Shown one piece after another: positions 18,269-25,900 of a stretch of 27,525 nt of DNA; the stretch's first letter is position 1; each line of letters opens with the position of its first letter. The stretch covers positions 1-27,525 of the forward strand of contig JAJYPT010000007.1 in assembly GCA_021795135.1 (NCBI GenBank), in the 5' to 3' direction. A model generated the notes under the pieces. It made no database searches. It saw nothing but the letters and a program-made list of their open reading frames with translations, and was not told the DNA's origin. Position numbers and translations under genes: made by a program. Source of the stretch: Actinomycetes bacterium. GTDB lineage: Bacteria > Actinomycetota > Acidimicrobiia > Acidimicrobiales > JAJYPT01.

Positions 18269-19198
18269 CTAAAATTCTACTCGCTTACTTAGGGAATTTT
18301 CTAAAAGTACTTTCATAATTTGATCCCCTAAGCCCATTAGATCTTGAATTATTTCAACTATTTTTTCATGAGGTTCTGGATTTTTCCGCTTGAGGTAAGG
18401 CATTATAATTTGTTCAAAAAGACCAGCTTCTCTATCGGCAAAGTTCTTATACATCTTCAAATGTCTAACTTCTACCCCATATCTAGAAAACTCAGCAGCT
18501 AATTTACCTACTTCGACTGCTTCAGGACCATAGAAGTTATCTCCAGCAATAAATTTCTTAGTTATAAGACCAAAAAACTCTAACTCTTCAACAGTTTTTT
18601 TATCCAGGTCACATTCCCTGCAAAAAGCCTCTAAAGTCAATTCATCTTCTTTTTGAACCCTTAGTTGTTTTTTAACTGCAGGAGAAGAAGTTTTTTCTAA
18701 CTTTGCAAGCTTTGGTTTATTGTTGATTTCTGAAACTTCCACAATATCTTCAGTCGCAATCTCTGGTTTAGAATCATTAGCAATAGAATACGTAGTGCTA
18801 GCCAAACCAGGCAATGAATTGTCATCTAAAGAAGTGTCTTGTTGATCGTCTTGGATAGAAAGATCCTCGTCTAAAGACTGTTTTTTTTGTTCAACCATTT
18901 CTTTTTTTATAACAGGCTTCAAATTGTCACCGTTTTCTTGAATTTCGCTTAGACGGTCTTTTATGACTTTTAGAGGAAGAAAATGTTCTTTTTGCTGAAG
19001 CAATATCCAGCGAAGACGTTCAATATCTTTGGAATAGAATTTACGATACCCCGAAGGAGTTCTTTCTGGATCCAATAATCCTTGACTTTCAAGAAATCTT
19101 ATTTTTGATATTGTTACATCTTCAAATTCTTCTTTCAGCAAAGAAAGAACTTCACCTATAGAAAGATATGATCTTGGGACCAAATCCTCTTGTTTCAT
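18269..19198 (-). CDS. MerR-family regulator with two HTH-like segments, Rv1828-like
   Basis: This 309-residue protein begins with a MerR helix-turn-helix (YLSIGEVLSLLKEEFEDV, TISKIRFLESQGLLDPERT, GYRKFYSKDIERLR) that closely resembles Rv1828 of M. tuberculosis. A charged, Lys/Glu/Asp-rich linker at about residues 105-185 is low in complexity. The C-terminal part (LTLEAFCRECDLDKKTVEELEFFGL) has a second MerR-like helical unit and a dimerisation region. Its ATG overlaps the end of the garA-type gene by 4 bases (ATGA), so the two are coupled. The linker looks longer than in M. tuberculosis. Targets are unknown. Confidence 0.88.
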   Translation of the reverse strand: MKQEDLVPRSYLSIGEVLSLLKEEFEDVTISKIRFLESQGLLDPERTPSGYRKFYSKDIERLRWILLQQKEHFLPLKVIKDRLSEIQENGDNLKPVIKKEMVEQKKQSLDEDLSIQDDQQDTSLDDNSLPGLASTTYSIANDSKPEIATEDIVEVSEINNKPKLAKLEKTSSPAVKKQLRVQKEDELTLEAFCRECDLDKKTVEELEFFGLITKKFIAGDNFYGPEAVEVGKLAAEFSRYGVEVRHLKMYKNFADREAGLFEQIIMPYLKRKNPEPHEKIVEIIQDLMGLGDQIMKVLLENSLSKRVEF

Positions 19199-19671
19199 TT
19201 TTGAGCCGTACCTGCCAAATAGGTTAGTTTGAACTTTCCTATTTGAATTTCATCTCCACTAGTCAAAGTGGCTTCTTCTATTCTTTCTCGATTCAAATAG
19301 GTTCCATTTAAAGATCCCACATCGCGAATTGTATAGCCTTTATCTTGACCTTGACGTATAAATTCAGCATGACGCCTCGAAACTGTTACGTCATCTAAAA
19401 AAATGTCGCTATCAGGATGACGACCCGCCCGAGTCACATCATCTTTTAGTAAAAATTTTGATCCAGCATTGGGTCCTCTTTTTACGATAAGTACACCTGT
19501 GCCTGCAGCCAGGTCCCCTAAAGTAAGGCTTACATCTTGTTCTGCTTCTTCCACTTCTACTGGATGAAAAGATACTGTAGTATCATCAATAGAAGTTACC
19601 AAAAGAGCTCCGCATTCAGAACAAAAATTAGCGTCAACAGGATTAGGATGCTTACATATATTGCATAACAC
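19195..19671 (-). CDS. garA: GarA/OdhI-type FHA protein with N-terminal zinc ribbon
   Basis: This protein of 158 residues ends in an FHA domain (about 57-150) almost identical in motif order to M. tuberculosis GarA: KRGPNAGSKFLL, AGRHPDSDIFLDDVTVSRRH and DVGSLNGTYLNRE. GarA/OdhI proteins bind and inhibit 2-oxoglutarate dehydrogenase and act on glutamate metabolism when unphosphorylated, and are switched by PknB/PknG-type kinases at a Thr-Thr motif. Here Thr31-Thr32 in DDTTVSF corresponds to the ETTSVF site. Unlike M. tuberculosis GarA, residues 3-20 form a zinc ribbon (Cys3, 6, 17, 20). The gene is coupled to the MerR gene downstream and follows gcvH after 44 bases. Regulation of nitrogen flux would suit a genome with this nitrate cluster, but that link is inference. 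Confidence 0.9.
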   Translation of the reverse strand: MLCNICKHPNPVDANFCSECGALLVTSIDDTTVSFHPVEVEEAEQDVSLTLGDLAAGTGVLIVKRGPNAGSKFLLKDDVTRAGRHPDSDIFLDDVTVSRRHAEFIRQGQDKGYTIRDVGSLNGTYLNRERIEEATLTSGDEIQIGKFKLTYLAGTAQK

Positions 19672-19715
19672 TTCGATAACGCTACCTTCTTTTATAGATA
19701 GTTTTGTTTTCCTTT

Positions 19716-20096
19716 TTACTCAGAAATACTTTCCCTATAAGCATCTGGAGATAAAAGGTTTTCATATTCAGATATATCGTCTAGTTCGATGACACAAATC
19801 CAACCCTTACCATAAGGATCATCATTCAATCTTTCTGGATTGTCATTTAGCTGAGTATTTACCTCTACAACAATTCCATCAACAGGAGCATATATATCAG
19901 AAACAGACTTAGTTGATTCCACTTCGCCACAAGCTTGTCCTGCTTTGACAGGAGAATTCAATTCAGGCAATTGAACAAAAACTACATCACCTAAAGAGTC
20001 TTGAGCAAAATCTGTGACACCTACTGTCACTTTTTTTCCTTCTAGTTTTGCCCATTCGTGGTCAGAAGTATAACGAAGGTCATCAGGAACATTCAT
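19716..20096 (-). CDS. gcvH: Glycine cleavage system H protein
   Basis: This 126-residue lipoyl-carrier protein has the typical start LRYTSDHEWAKLEGKKVTVGVTDF and the lipoylation site VESTKSVSDIYAPVDG with Lys63. It shuttles the aminomethyl group between the P, T and L proteins of the glycine cleavage complex in the cytoplasm. Length and motifs are normal. It stands alone from gcvP and gcvT, as in M. tuberculosis, upstream of garA. The 491 bases upstream hold no gene. I looked for a glycine riboswitch there and did not see one. Confidence 0.96.
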   Translation of the reverse strand: MNVPDDLRYTSDHEWAKLEGKKVTVGVTDFAQDSLGDVVFVQLPELNSPVKAGQACGEVESTKSVSDIYAPVDGIVVEVNTQLNDNPERLNDDPYGKGWICVIELDDISEYENLLSPDAYRESISE

Positions 20097-20587
20097 TATC
20101 TGAATCTCCTAACAGTAATAAAGTTACTATTTGAAATCATAATCCCCATCAATCTCCACGCCTTAGGCAACAATCTAGGACAAAGTTATACAAAAATAAA
20201 GTACTTCTAAAAAATATTTAAATCATCTTATATAGCTACATTATCCAAACTGAATAGTTATACGTTATTAGTAATTTCATTTTTTAAATTTTCAAAATAA
20301 ATTCTATTTACTTTCATCTTTATAAGATAATTCCACTATAGGCTCCCGGAGACTTCCGGAGAAACCTATTAGTTGTTCAAAACAGTCTACCTAAAGTATA
20401 CCCAAAAAGTTTCTTACTTCCATACGTCTCAAAAACATCGAAGAGGACATTTTCCTAACTTCAACTTACACTTACTTTTTTCTGCTTTGTTAGATAAACT
20501 TTTAGTAAATAGTTATATTTAAACAATAATCACCATAGTTGCTAATAAATCTTAACCTAACAGTAATGAATCCATCAGAAGATGATT
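20097..20587. other. 491-base intergenic region upstream of gcvH
   Basis: No plausible gene is seen in this AT-rich stretch between pgsA and gcvH. M. tuberculosis has small genes (Rv1823, Rv1824) in the corresponding position, and they appear to be missing here. The region holds one GC-rich hairpin (20338-20369), and otherwise only A/T-rich sequence in which the gcvH promoter must lie. Confidence 0.6.
20338..20369. other. GC-rich hairpin in the pgsA-gcvH gap
   Basis: ATAGG (20338-20342) pairs with CCTAT (20365-20369), and CTCCCGG (20343-20349) pairs with CCGGAG (20356-20361) with one bulged base, a 6-base loop and an AAA internal bulge. It has no adjacent T-run on the minus strand, so it does not look like the pgsA terminator. 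Candidate roles are a 5' leader structure for gcvH or a small RNA. Confidence 0.5.
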
Positions 20588-21184
20588 TTATAAAAGTTTT
20601 CTTTTTGTCAAAGAGTTTAATATTTTAATATAACCAAAAGCAGCATACCAACTTATGATAATTCCTGGAATGCTTATTAAGCGAGCGGCAAAATAAGCTT
20701 CTTGGCTCCAAAAAGCATGAGAATTAGCCACCAAAAACAAAGGGAAAGAAAGCATAAGTAATAAAGTTCCTAATTTTCCTGCTTTTGTGACATCTATGTG
20801 AGGAGCTTTTTTTATCAACAGCCATAGAGCCCCCAATAAAATCAACACTTCTCTTATGCCAACTATAACAATAAGCCACGTAGGAATTACTCCAGAAACT
20901 ATTCCACCAACTACAACTGACAACAACAATAACCTGTCAGCTGCAGGGTCTAAAATTTTTCCCAGTTTGGAAACTTGTCCTAAACGCCTTGCTAACCAAC
21001 CATCTAAAAAATCAGTCACCCCTAAAAAAGCTAACAACCAAGCAGCTAAATAAATTTTATTTTCAAAAATCAAAAGCCATAAAAAGACCGGTATAAAAAT
21101 TAATCTAATAACAGAAATAAGATTAGGAACAGTAAATATAGTTTCTGAATCTTTTATTTCCTCTTCTGATAACATAAGCCCCAT
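20588..21184 (-). CDS. pgsA: CDP-alcohol phosphatidyltransferase, PgsA type
   Basis: This membrane protein of 198 residues has about six hydrophobic helices and the complete CDP-alcohol phosphotransferase motif: Asp58, Asp61-Gly62, Ala65-Arg66, Gly75, Asp79 and Asp83 in TDFLDGWLARRLGQ and GKILDPAAD. It transfers a phosphatidyl group from CDP-diacylglycerol to an alcohol, most likely glycerol-3-phosphate to give phosphatidylglycerol phosphate. In M. tuberculosis pgsA2 is at the same place beside gcvH-garA. The exact alcohol acceptor (glycerol phosphate or inositol phosphate) cannot be fixed from the motif. The ATG at 21184 is preferred; an internal ATG three codons later is possible. Confidence 0.9.
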   Translation of the reverse strand: MGLMLSEEEIKDSETIFTVPNLISVIRLIFIPVFLWLLIFENKIYLAAWLLAFLGVTDFLDGWLARRLGQVSKLGKILDPAADRLLLLSVVVGGIVSGVIPTWLIVIVGIREVLILLGALWLLIKKAPHIDVTKAGKLGTLLLMLSFPLFLVANSHAFWSQEAYFAARLISIPGIIISWYAAFGYIKILNSLTKRKLL

Positions 21185-21331
21185 CTTATAAACTTTTGAA
21201 TCCTAAATATCATTTGAGATCTCTTCAAATTCATATTAAATTAAAATTTCATGCAAAAAATAAAAGCCAAATCTAATGTAATCATAATAAAAATCATTAA
21301 TTTTTTTCCAAAATAAGGATCATTTTATAAA

Positions 21332-21359
21332 AGTCATTTCTATCTAGATAGAAATGACT
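21332..21359. repeat. Perfect 28-bp palindrome
   Basis: Bases 21332-21359 read the same on both strands, centred on TCTAGA. It lies in the pgsA / Asn-Thr gene interval and shares the ATCTAGAT core with the second hairpin 55 bases further. It could be a bidirectional terminator, a protein-binding site or part of a small mobile repeat. Confidence 0.75.
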
Positions 21360-21414
21360 AGATAGAAAGAATTTTTACCAACCCATTCAAAGAAATAATC
21401 CTATTCAGGAGAAA

Positions 21415-21452
21415 AATTTTGTATCTAGTTACATTTATCTAGATACAAAATT
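21415..21452. repeat. 14-bp inverted repeat with TCTAG core
   Basis: AATTTTGTATCTAG (21415-21428) is perfectly complementary to 21439-21452, with a 10-base loop. It shares TATCTAG/CTAGATA with the palindrome at 21332-21359. Its function is unknown. Confidence 0.7.
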
Positions 21453-21606
21453 GAAATAATCGTTTTTTATTGCTTTATCTTAAAAAAATAAACTTATCTA
21501 GTACTTTTTATGACTTTTAACTTCTAAGTAGTATCCCGTTATTTGTCCTGTAAGCAAATTAGCTGTAAGTTTCCCTATATAAGCAATCGGCATGATTTAT
21601 ATCAAA

Positions 21607-21632
21607 CTTGAGAACTTCTTAAAAAGTTCAAG
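21607..21632 (+). promoter_or_regulatory. Leader hairpin before the Asn/Thr-rich gene
   Basis: CTTGA-AG-ACTT (21607 onward) pairs with AAGTTCAAG, giving a 9-bp stem with a two-base bulge and 6-base loop, ending 44 bases before the ATG at 21677. It may lie in the 5' untranslated region. No known riboswitch was recognised. Confidence 0.35.
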
Positions 21633-21676
21633 ATAGAAAAAAGTTAAAGCTGGACAACTGGAAAAGGATCAGTTAA

Positions 21677-22771
21677 ATGAATAAGTTTTTGAATTCTCGA
21701 ATAAGTCAGAGTTTTGCAATTCTTGTCGCTGGAGCAGGACTAGGAGGATATTTTGTACTAGTAGCTTCTCCTACTAGTACAACAGCACCTGCTGCAAATA
21801 CCACAACATCTTATACACCTGTTGTTTCTGGAAGTTGTCCTACTCAAAGCACTCCTAATGTTGCTAGCGAGAATACATCTGTTCCCAGTGCTACAAATAC
21901 TATAAGTGCTACTGGTGTTAGTACTGGGTCTTCTTCGGTTCCAAGTGCATCTACCTTCAGTGCATCATTTACACCTGGTTTCAATGGATCGTTTATACCA
22001 GGTGTAAATGGAACATTCATACCTAAAATAAATGCTTTGAATACATTTACTTTGGGTAATATTCCTGCACCCAGTATAGCTACTGTTAGCACTTTGATAA
22101 GCGCAACAACACCTGGTCCTGCAATCTCGAATGTCTTTTCCCTTACTGGGTCAGGTCCTGGTACTTATATTGCGACCAATGATGTTAGCACTACTATCAA
22201 CAACACCAGTAATACAACCATCACCAACAATAGTAATACGGCTACAAACAATTACAATACCAACAACACGACTGTTGTTACTAAGACAATCAATAAGACC
22301 AAGAACACCAACAGTAACAACACGGTCACTAACAGCAACAATACGACCAACAGCAACAATACGACCAACAGCAACAATATGACCAGTAACAATACGACTA
22401 ATAATACGACTAATAATACGACTAATAATACGGCCAACAACAGCAACAACACAGCTAACAATAACAGCAACAATATGGCTACCAACAGTAACAATACGGC
22501 CAACACAACCAACAACACAGCCAGTACAACTAACAATACGGCCAACAACAGTAATAATACGACTAATAATACAGCCAACAATAATAGTAACAACACAGCC
22601 AGTAGCGGAACTGAAGGCACCACAACTACTATTTGCCCAGCTACCAAAACCACCCCTAACTCTCACAAATCCGTAAAAACATATAGAGATCCAGACAAGA
22701 AGGGTGACGTAAACGGAGTAGGTCAGACAACCAACAAAGACAATGACGACAGTCATCCTGGACAATCATAA
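21677..22771 (+). CDS. Exported Asn/Thr-rich repeat protein of unknown function
   Basis: I do not recognise a family for this 364-residue protein. Residues about 11-30 form a hydrophobic segment (FAILVAGAGLGGYFVLVA), a signal peptide or anchor. A Ser/Thr/Pro-rich part follows to about residue 170 and includes three similar units GFNGSFIP, GVNGTFIP, KINALNTF. Residues about 175-315 are almost wholly Asn and Thr with Ser and Ala, in short units such as NNTT, NNTA and NNSN. The C-terminus (about 320-364) is charged and Lys/Asp-rich (DPDKKGDVNG). The DNA has tandem 18-bp and 12-bp repeats (22331-22426). The ATG at 21677 follows an AAGGAT ribosome binding site. It is probably a surface or secreted protein with many potential N-glycosylation sequons, and a palindromic terminator follows. 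Role unknown. Confidence 0.8.
   Translation: MNKFLNSRISQSFAILVAGAGLGGYFVLVASPTSTTAPAANTTTSYTPVVSGSCPTQSTPNVASENTSVPSATNTISATGVSTGSSSVPSASTFSASFTPGFNGSFIPGVNGTFIPKINALNTFTLGNIPAPSIATVSTLISATTPGPAISNVFSLTGSGPGTYIATNDVSTTINNTSNTTITNNSNTATNNYNTNNTTVVTKTINKTKNTNSNNTVTNSNNTTNSNNTTNSNNMTSNNTTNNTTNNTTNNTANNSNNTANNNSNNMATNSNNTANTTNNTASTTNNTANNSNNTTNNTANNNSNNTASSGTEGTTTTICPATKTTPNSHKSVKTYRDPDKKGDVNGVGQTTNKDNDDSHPGQS
22331..22426 (+). repeat. Tandem 18-bp and 12-bp coding repeats
   Basis: Three near-identical 18-bp units lie at 22331-22348, 22349-22366 and 22367-22384 (the last with one substitution), followed by three 12-bp units AATACGACTAAT at 22391-22426. They encode the Asn/Thr repeats of the exported protein. 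Such repeats are prone to copy-number change. Confidence 0.85.
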
Positions 22772-22812
22772 TTGATGAGTAAATAAACATATTTAGATAT
22801 TTAGCTCTTAGA

Positions 22813-22858
22813 ATTAAATAAAAAATGCGAGATTCGAATCTCGCATTTTTTATTTAAT
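22813..22858. terminator. 46-bp perfect palindrome, bidirectional terminator
   Basis: Bases 22813-22858 are a perfect palindrome centred on TTCGAA, with GC-rich inner arms (TGCGAGATTCGAATCTCGCA) flanked by A and T runs on both strands. It lies 41 bases after the stop of the Asn/Thr-rich gene and before the cation antiporter gene. The design fits a strong intrinsic terminator working in either direction. Confidence 0.85.
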
Positions 22859-22953
22859 ATTTTTGTATAAAAACAAAATTATATTTCAACCAATGCTACA
22901 ACAAAAAAGAATTATCGCCATCTCGATTCTTCAATACAGACAATAATAGTTAG

Positions 22954-23997
22954 ATGAAGCTTCGGAACCTGATTATATTTTTGACGTTTATAGGGTCTAG
23001 CATCGCTTTTGTTTATCATATAGATGCAGTTGCTTTTATACTTTCAACCATTGCCATCATTCCCCTTGCCGGTCTTTTGGGTAAGAGCACAGAAGAAATA
23101 AGCCTTTATTTAGGTCCTCGGACTGGGGGAATGCTAAATGCAACCTTAGGAAACGCAGCTGAGTTGATTATAGGATTTTTGCTAATAACCAAAGGCGAAA
23201 TCTCAATAGTTAGAGCATCTTTAATGGGTTCCATACTGAGCAATTTATTACTAGTCTTGGGTGCTTCTTTCTTTTTTGGAGGAGTCAACCATAAAGATTT
23301 ATCTTTTTCTGCTCGTGCTGCTTCTACTCATGTAGCCTCCATGACCCTTGCTGTAAGCGGTCTAATTCTTCCTTCAGTTTTTTCTTACACTTCAGGACCT
23401 ACCCCTTCTAGTATCGGAGATATCTCAATTGGAGTTGGGATAGTTCTAATAGTTATATATGCATCTGGACTCTTTTTTTCTCTTGTAACACATAAAGATG
23501 CTTTTGGAGAGCTAGAAACGTCTTCAACTCCAAACTGGAGCATAAAAAAATCCGTTATCTTATTATCTTTAACAGGAATTTTATTAGGGTGGGAGTCTTA
23601 TATTTTAGCTTCTACTATTGGCAATGCTATTTCTAGAACTGGCTTATCAGGATTTTGGATTGGGCTTATTATATTGCCAATAGCTGGAAATGCTGCAGAA
23701 CATTACAGTGCCATAATGTTGGCTAGACGAAATAATGCTGATTTATCTTTAAATATTGCAATTGGTTCGTCAACCCAAGTCGCTTTAGTAGTAACTCCCT
23801 TGTTAGTTTTTTCTGGAGCCTTACTAGGACATCCCTTGAACTTGGTTTTTTCAATTTTTGAATTAGCTGCATTAGTTTTGGCGGTTATTATAGTTGCCCT
23901 AATAACTCTAGACGGGCAAACAGACTGGTTTGAAGGAGTCCAATTATTAGGCGTTTATATAATTTTAGTAATCACTAGCTTTTTCATTACAAAATAA
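22954..23997 (+). CDS. Calcium/proton antiporter, CaxA/ChaA family
   Basis: This 347-residue integral membrane protein of the CaCA superfamily has about 11 hydrophobic helices and the two family alpha-repeats: GNAAE at residues 66-70 in GMLNATLGNAAELIIG, and GNAAEH at 245-250 in LPIAGNAAEHYSAIML. These acidic residues coordinate Ca2+. The protein is expected to export Ca2+ in exchange for H+ at the cytoplasmic membrane. The length fits CAX proteins. The ATG at 22954 is a good start, directly before the first helix. It stands alone on the plus strand, after the palindromic terminator. Specificity between Ca2+ and other divalent ions cannot be decided from the sequence. Confidence 0.92.
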   Translation: MKLRNLIIFLTFIGSSIAFVYHIDAVAFILSTIAIIPLAGLLGKSTEEISLYLGPRTGGMLNATLGNAAELIIGFLLITKGEISIVRASLMGSILSNLLLVLGASFFFGGVNHKDLSFSARAASTHVASMTLAVSGLILPSVFSYTSGPTPSSIGDISIGVGIVLIVIYASGLFFSLVTHKDAFGELETSSTPNWSIKKSVILLSLTGILLGWESYILASTIGNAISRTGLSGFWIGLIILPIAGNAAEHYSAIMLARRNNADLSLNIAIGSSTQVALVVTPLLVFSGALLGHPLNLVFSIFELAALVLAVIIVALITLDGQTDWFEGVQLLGVYIILVITSFFITK

Positions 23998-24097
23998 GAT
24001 CTCTTCCTCTGCTAAATTATAAATATAAGACACAGCCGTTATAAAATTATTTTACGCAATATCCAATACCAAAACCCAAGAAGGGAAACTGGCAGCT

Positions 24098-24298
24098 TTG
24101 CCCTGGTGTGATCACTGTCGTAAATTTGAAGAACCAGAAGCGTTAGGCAAAAACGGAGAGTGTCCAACTTGTTCTGAAATTATAGGAGAACCTCGCCCTG
24201 TTCCTTGGCACTTCAAGTTACTCGTAGTAGCTACTATAATATATTTAGGATTTCGTTTAATACAAGGAATCGTTTGGCTAAGCCAACACATTCACTAG
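24098..24298 (+). CDS. Small zinc-ribbon membrane protein, 66 aa
   Basis: This protein has a rubredoxin-like zinc ribbon with Cys4, Cys7, Cys22 and Cys25 (WCDHC ... CPTC) followed by one membrane helix at about residues 38-58 (FKLLVVATIIYLGFRLIQGIVWL). I do not know its function. Similar small zinc-ribbon plus helix proteins occur in actinobacteria. The start is a TTG with an AAGGGA ribosome binding site about 12 bases upstream, and no ATG is nearby. It lies between the cation antiporter and tRNA-Pro. The zinc ribbon is expected on the cytoplasmic side. Confidence 0.7.
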   Translation: MPWCDHCRKFEEPEALGKNGECPTCSEIIGEPRPVPWHFKLLVVATIIYLGFRLIQGIVWLSQHIH

Positions 24299-24344
24299 AA
24301 TCATAGTAACTTAATAATAATCCTTTTCCTGTTGTTTGGAAAAA

Positions 24345-24419
24345 CGGGCTGTGGCGCAGCTTGGTTAGCGTGCTTGACTGGGGGTCAAGAGGTCGGAGGT
24401 TCAAATCCTCTCAGCCCGA
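24345..24419 (+). tRNA. tRNA-Pro (anticodon GGG)
   Basis: The 75-base sequence folds as a standard cloverleaf. The acceptor stem is CGGGCTG/CAGCCCG with discriminator A, the D-arm contains GCGCAGCTTGGTTAGCG, the anticodon stem is CTTGA/TCAAG with loop CTGGGGG giving anticodon GGG, and the T-arm is GGAGGTTCAAATCCTC. CCA is not encoded. It marks the boundary between AT-rich core genes and the accessory region that follows. tRNA genes are common integration sites, but I found no second copy of its 3' end in this window. Confidence 0.95.
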
Positions 24420-24827
24420 CTAGATATAATAGCTAGTAAAAGGGATATTTACAACAACAAATGAAAATTCAGAAGTAAGAGATTTATGGCTTCAATCCTG
24501 CATTGAGGTTTTCAGAGGCATGCAATTTCTTGTAATGATCTTGGAGGAGCAGGATCATATTCTAATAGTTCAATTAATTCTTACGAACTTTTTCCTTCGA
24601 ATGATTATTACATCTACGAAACATTGTAACCTCCCAATAATCAAAGTTAATTGATAACTTGATACGCCAATTAGCTTGACAGGGGACAGAAAGACTCTTG
24701 GTACAGAATGTCAGTGGAGAAACTTAGCGAACTCGTTACGCTGTTTAGTTAAAACCGCCCATTTTGTAACCATCCAGTGGTCAGCACCTCGACAAAAGTG
24801 TCCAAGCCATACGAAGTAGGCGGAGAC
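24420..24827. other. 408-base interval between tRNA-Pro and htrA
   Basis: No gene can be supported. The base composition shifts from AT-rich to GC-rich at about 24750-24800, just beyond the htrA stop. The minus-strand stretch near 24770-24805 (GTCGAGGTGCTGACCAC) resembles repeats at ends of IS21-type elements, but this is only a weak similarity. Confidence 0.45.
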
Positions 24828-25898
24828 TCAACCGGTCGCGAGGGAAGATCTCCCGAGGGTCACGAGCACACTCATCGTGGTCACGCCACGTACCACTTTA
24901 AGATGGATCTGCTCCCCCACATTAGCTGCTTGGACCAGTTGGTGTAATTCAACGGCGTCATTGACCGGCGTGTTATCAACGGCAATAATCACGTCTCCAG
25001 GGACGAGGCCGGCGACCTCAGCAGGGGAGCCGGAGGTTACCTTGGCTACCACCACCCCGGCATTTGGAGTGAGCCCGTAAGCATCTTTTAACGCAGGCGT
25101 GAGACGTAGCCCAGTAATCCCTAGATAGGCGGTTGGCGCGCTATGAATGCCACCTTGGCGAAGCTGGTCAAGAAGGGCCTTAACGTGATCGATTGGGATA
25201 GCGAAACTAATCCCCTGCGCTGCACTAGCGCCTGCAGTGTTAACCCCAATTACTGCCCCGGCGCTGTTGAACAACGGACCTCCAGAGTTGCCCGGGTTGA
25301 TAGCTGCGTCGGTCTGAAATAGATTATTGAGAGTCACACTGCGCCCGGCTTCGTTAGTGGTAACCGAGCGTCCTTCAGCCGAAATGATCCCCTCAGTGGC
25401 TGTCGGGGTTCCCGCCGACAGTCCAAGCGCGTTGCCAACCGCCACAACAGAGGCCCCCACCGGCGTTTTAGCCGAGGAGCCGAGACGAACAGTCGGTAAA
25501 TTCCTCACACCCTTGATCTGAATAAGGGCAAGATCGTCGGCTCGGGAGGCTCCAACTAGGCGCGCCGGCAACTTTCGGGTGGTGCCATAGCGGGTGATCG
25601 TGATCGAGGAAGCTCCAGCTACCACATGCGCATTGGTAAGCACCTCCCCGCCGGAAGTAAGCACCATGCCTGTTCCTGCTGCTTGATCCCCGCTTGCAAG
25701 CTGAGCCTGAACAGATACGACACCTGGGAGCACATTGGCAAGCAATGCCGGTACGTTTGACCCCGCTGCGGCGGGCGGGGCCACGGCCGATGTTGGGTGC
25801 AATAATTCCATTCCGCCCGCGCCAACCCCCCCACCAATAAGTCCCGCAAGTAGGGAAGTAAGGGCAATCAAGCGCCGAGCCGGCGTTATGGTTGACAT
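24828..25898 (-). CDS. HtrA/DegP-type serine protease, membrane anchored, with one PDZ domain
   Basis: This protein of 356 residues has an N-terminal membrane anchor (about 9-30), an Ala/Pro-rich linker, a trypsin-like domain with the triad His91 (TNAHVV), Asp122 (DDLALI) and Ser205 (NPGNSGGP), and one PDZ domain (about 255-345, GVVVAKVTSGSPAEVAGLVPGD). It is expected to degrade or chaperone misfolded proteins outside the cytoplasmic membrane. The gene is far richer in G and C than all its neighbours and uses GC-ending codons, so it was probably acquired from a higher-GC bacterium. It starts 2 bases after the stop of a 38-codon ORF resembling an anti-sigma factor N-terminus. Transposon remnants lie nearby. 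All catalytic residues are intact. Confidence 0.92.
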   Translation of the reverse strand: MSTITPARRLIALTSLLAGLIGGGVGAGGMELLHPTSAVAPPAAAGSNVPALLANVLPGVVSVQAQLASGDQAAGTGMVLTSGGEVLTNAHVVAGASSITITRYGTTRKLPARLVGASRADDLALIQIKGVRNLPTVRLGSSAKTPVGASVVAVGNALGLSAGTPTATEGIISAEGRSVTTNEAGRSVTLNNLFQTDAAINPGNSGGPLFNSAGAVIGVNTAGASAAQGISFAIPIDHVKALLDQLRQGGIHSAPTAYLGITGLRLTPALKDAYGLTPNAGVVVAKVTSGSPAEVAGLVPGDVIIAVDNTPVNDAVELHQLVQAANVGEQIHLKVVRGVTTMSVLVTLGRSSLATG

Positions 25899-25900
25899 CT

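Larger units (their letters stand above)
21185..21676. other. 492-base divergent intergenic region with two hairpins
   Basis: This AT-rich region separates the divergent pgsA and Asn/Thr-rich genes and must contain both promoters. No gene is seen. It holds two inverted repeats sharing the core ATCTAG (21332-21359 and 21415-21452) and a weaker 9-bp hairpin at 21607-21632 in the probable leader of the Asn/Thr gene. Confidence 0.6.

Noticed and set aside
20097..20587. Glycine riboswitch upstream of gcvH
   Set aside because: I looked for the conserved glycine riboswitch core segments on the minus strand and did not find them. Only one simple hairpin is present.
22331..22426. CRISPR-like appearance of the regular repeats
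   Set aside because: The repeats are contiguous, have no unique spacers, and lie in frame inside a coding sequence.
22151..22765. Long minus-strand open frames over the Asn/Thr gene, one very rich in Val and Leu
   Set aside because: They are the antisense of the AAC/AAT/ACN codon repeats. Their composition is explained by the plus-strand gene, and they have no ribosome binding site or plausible domain.
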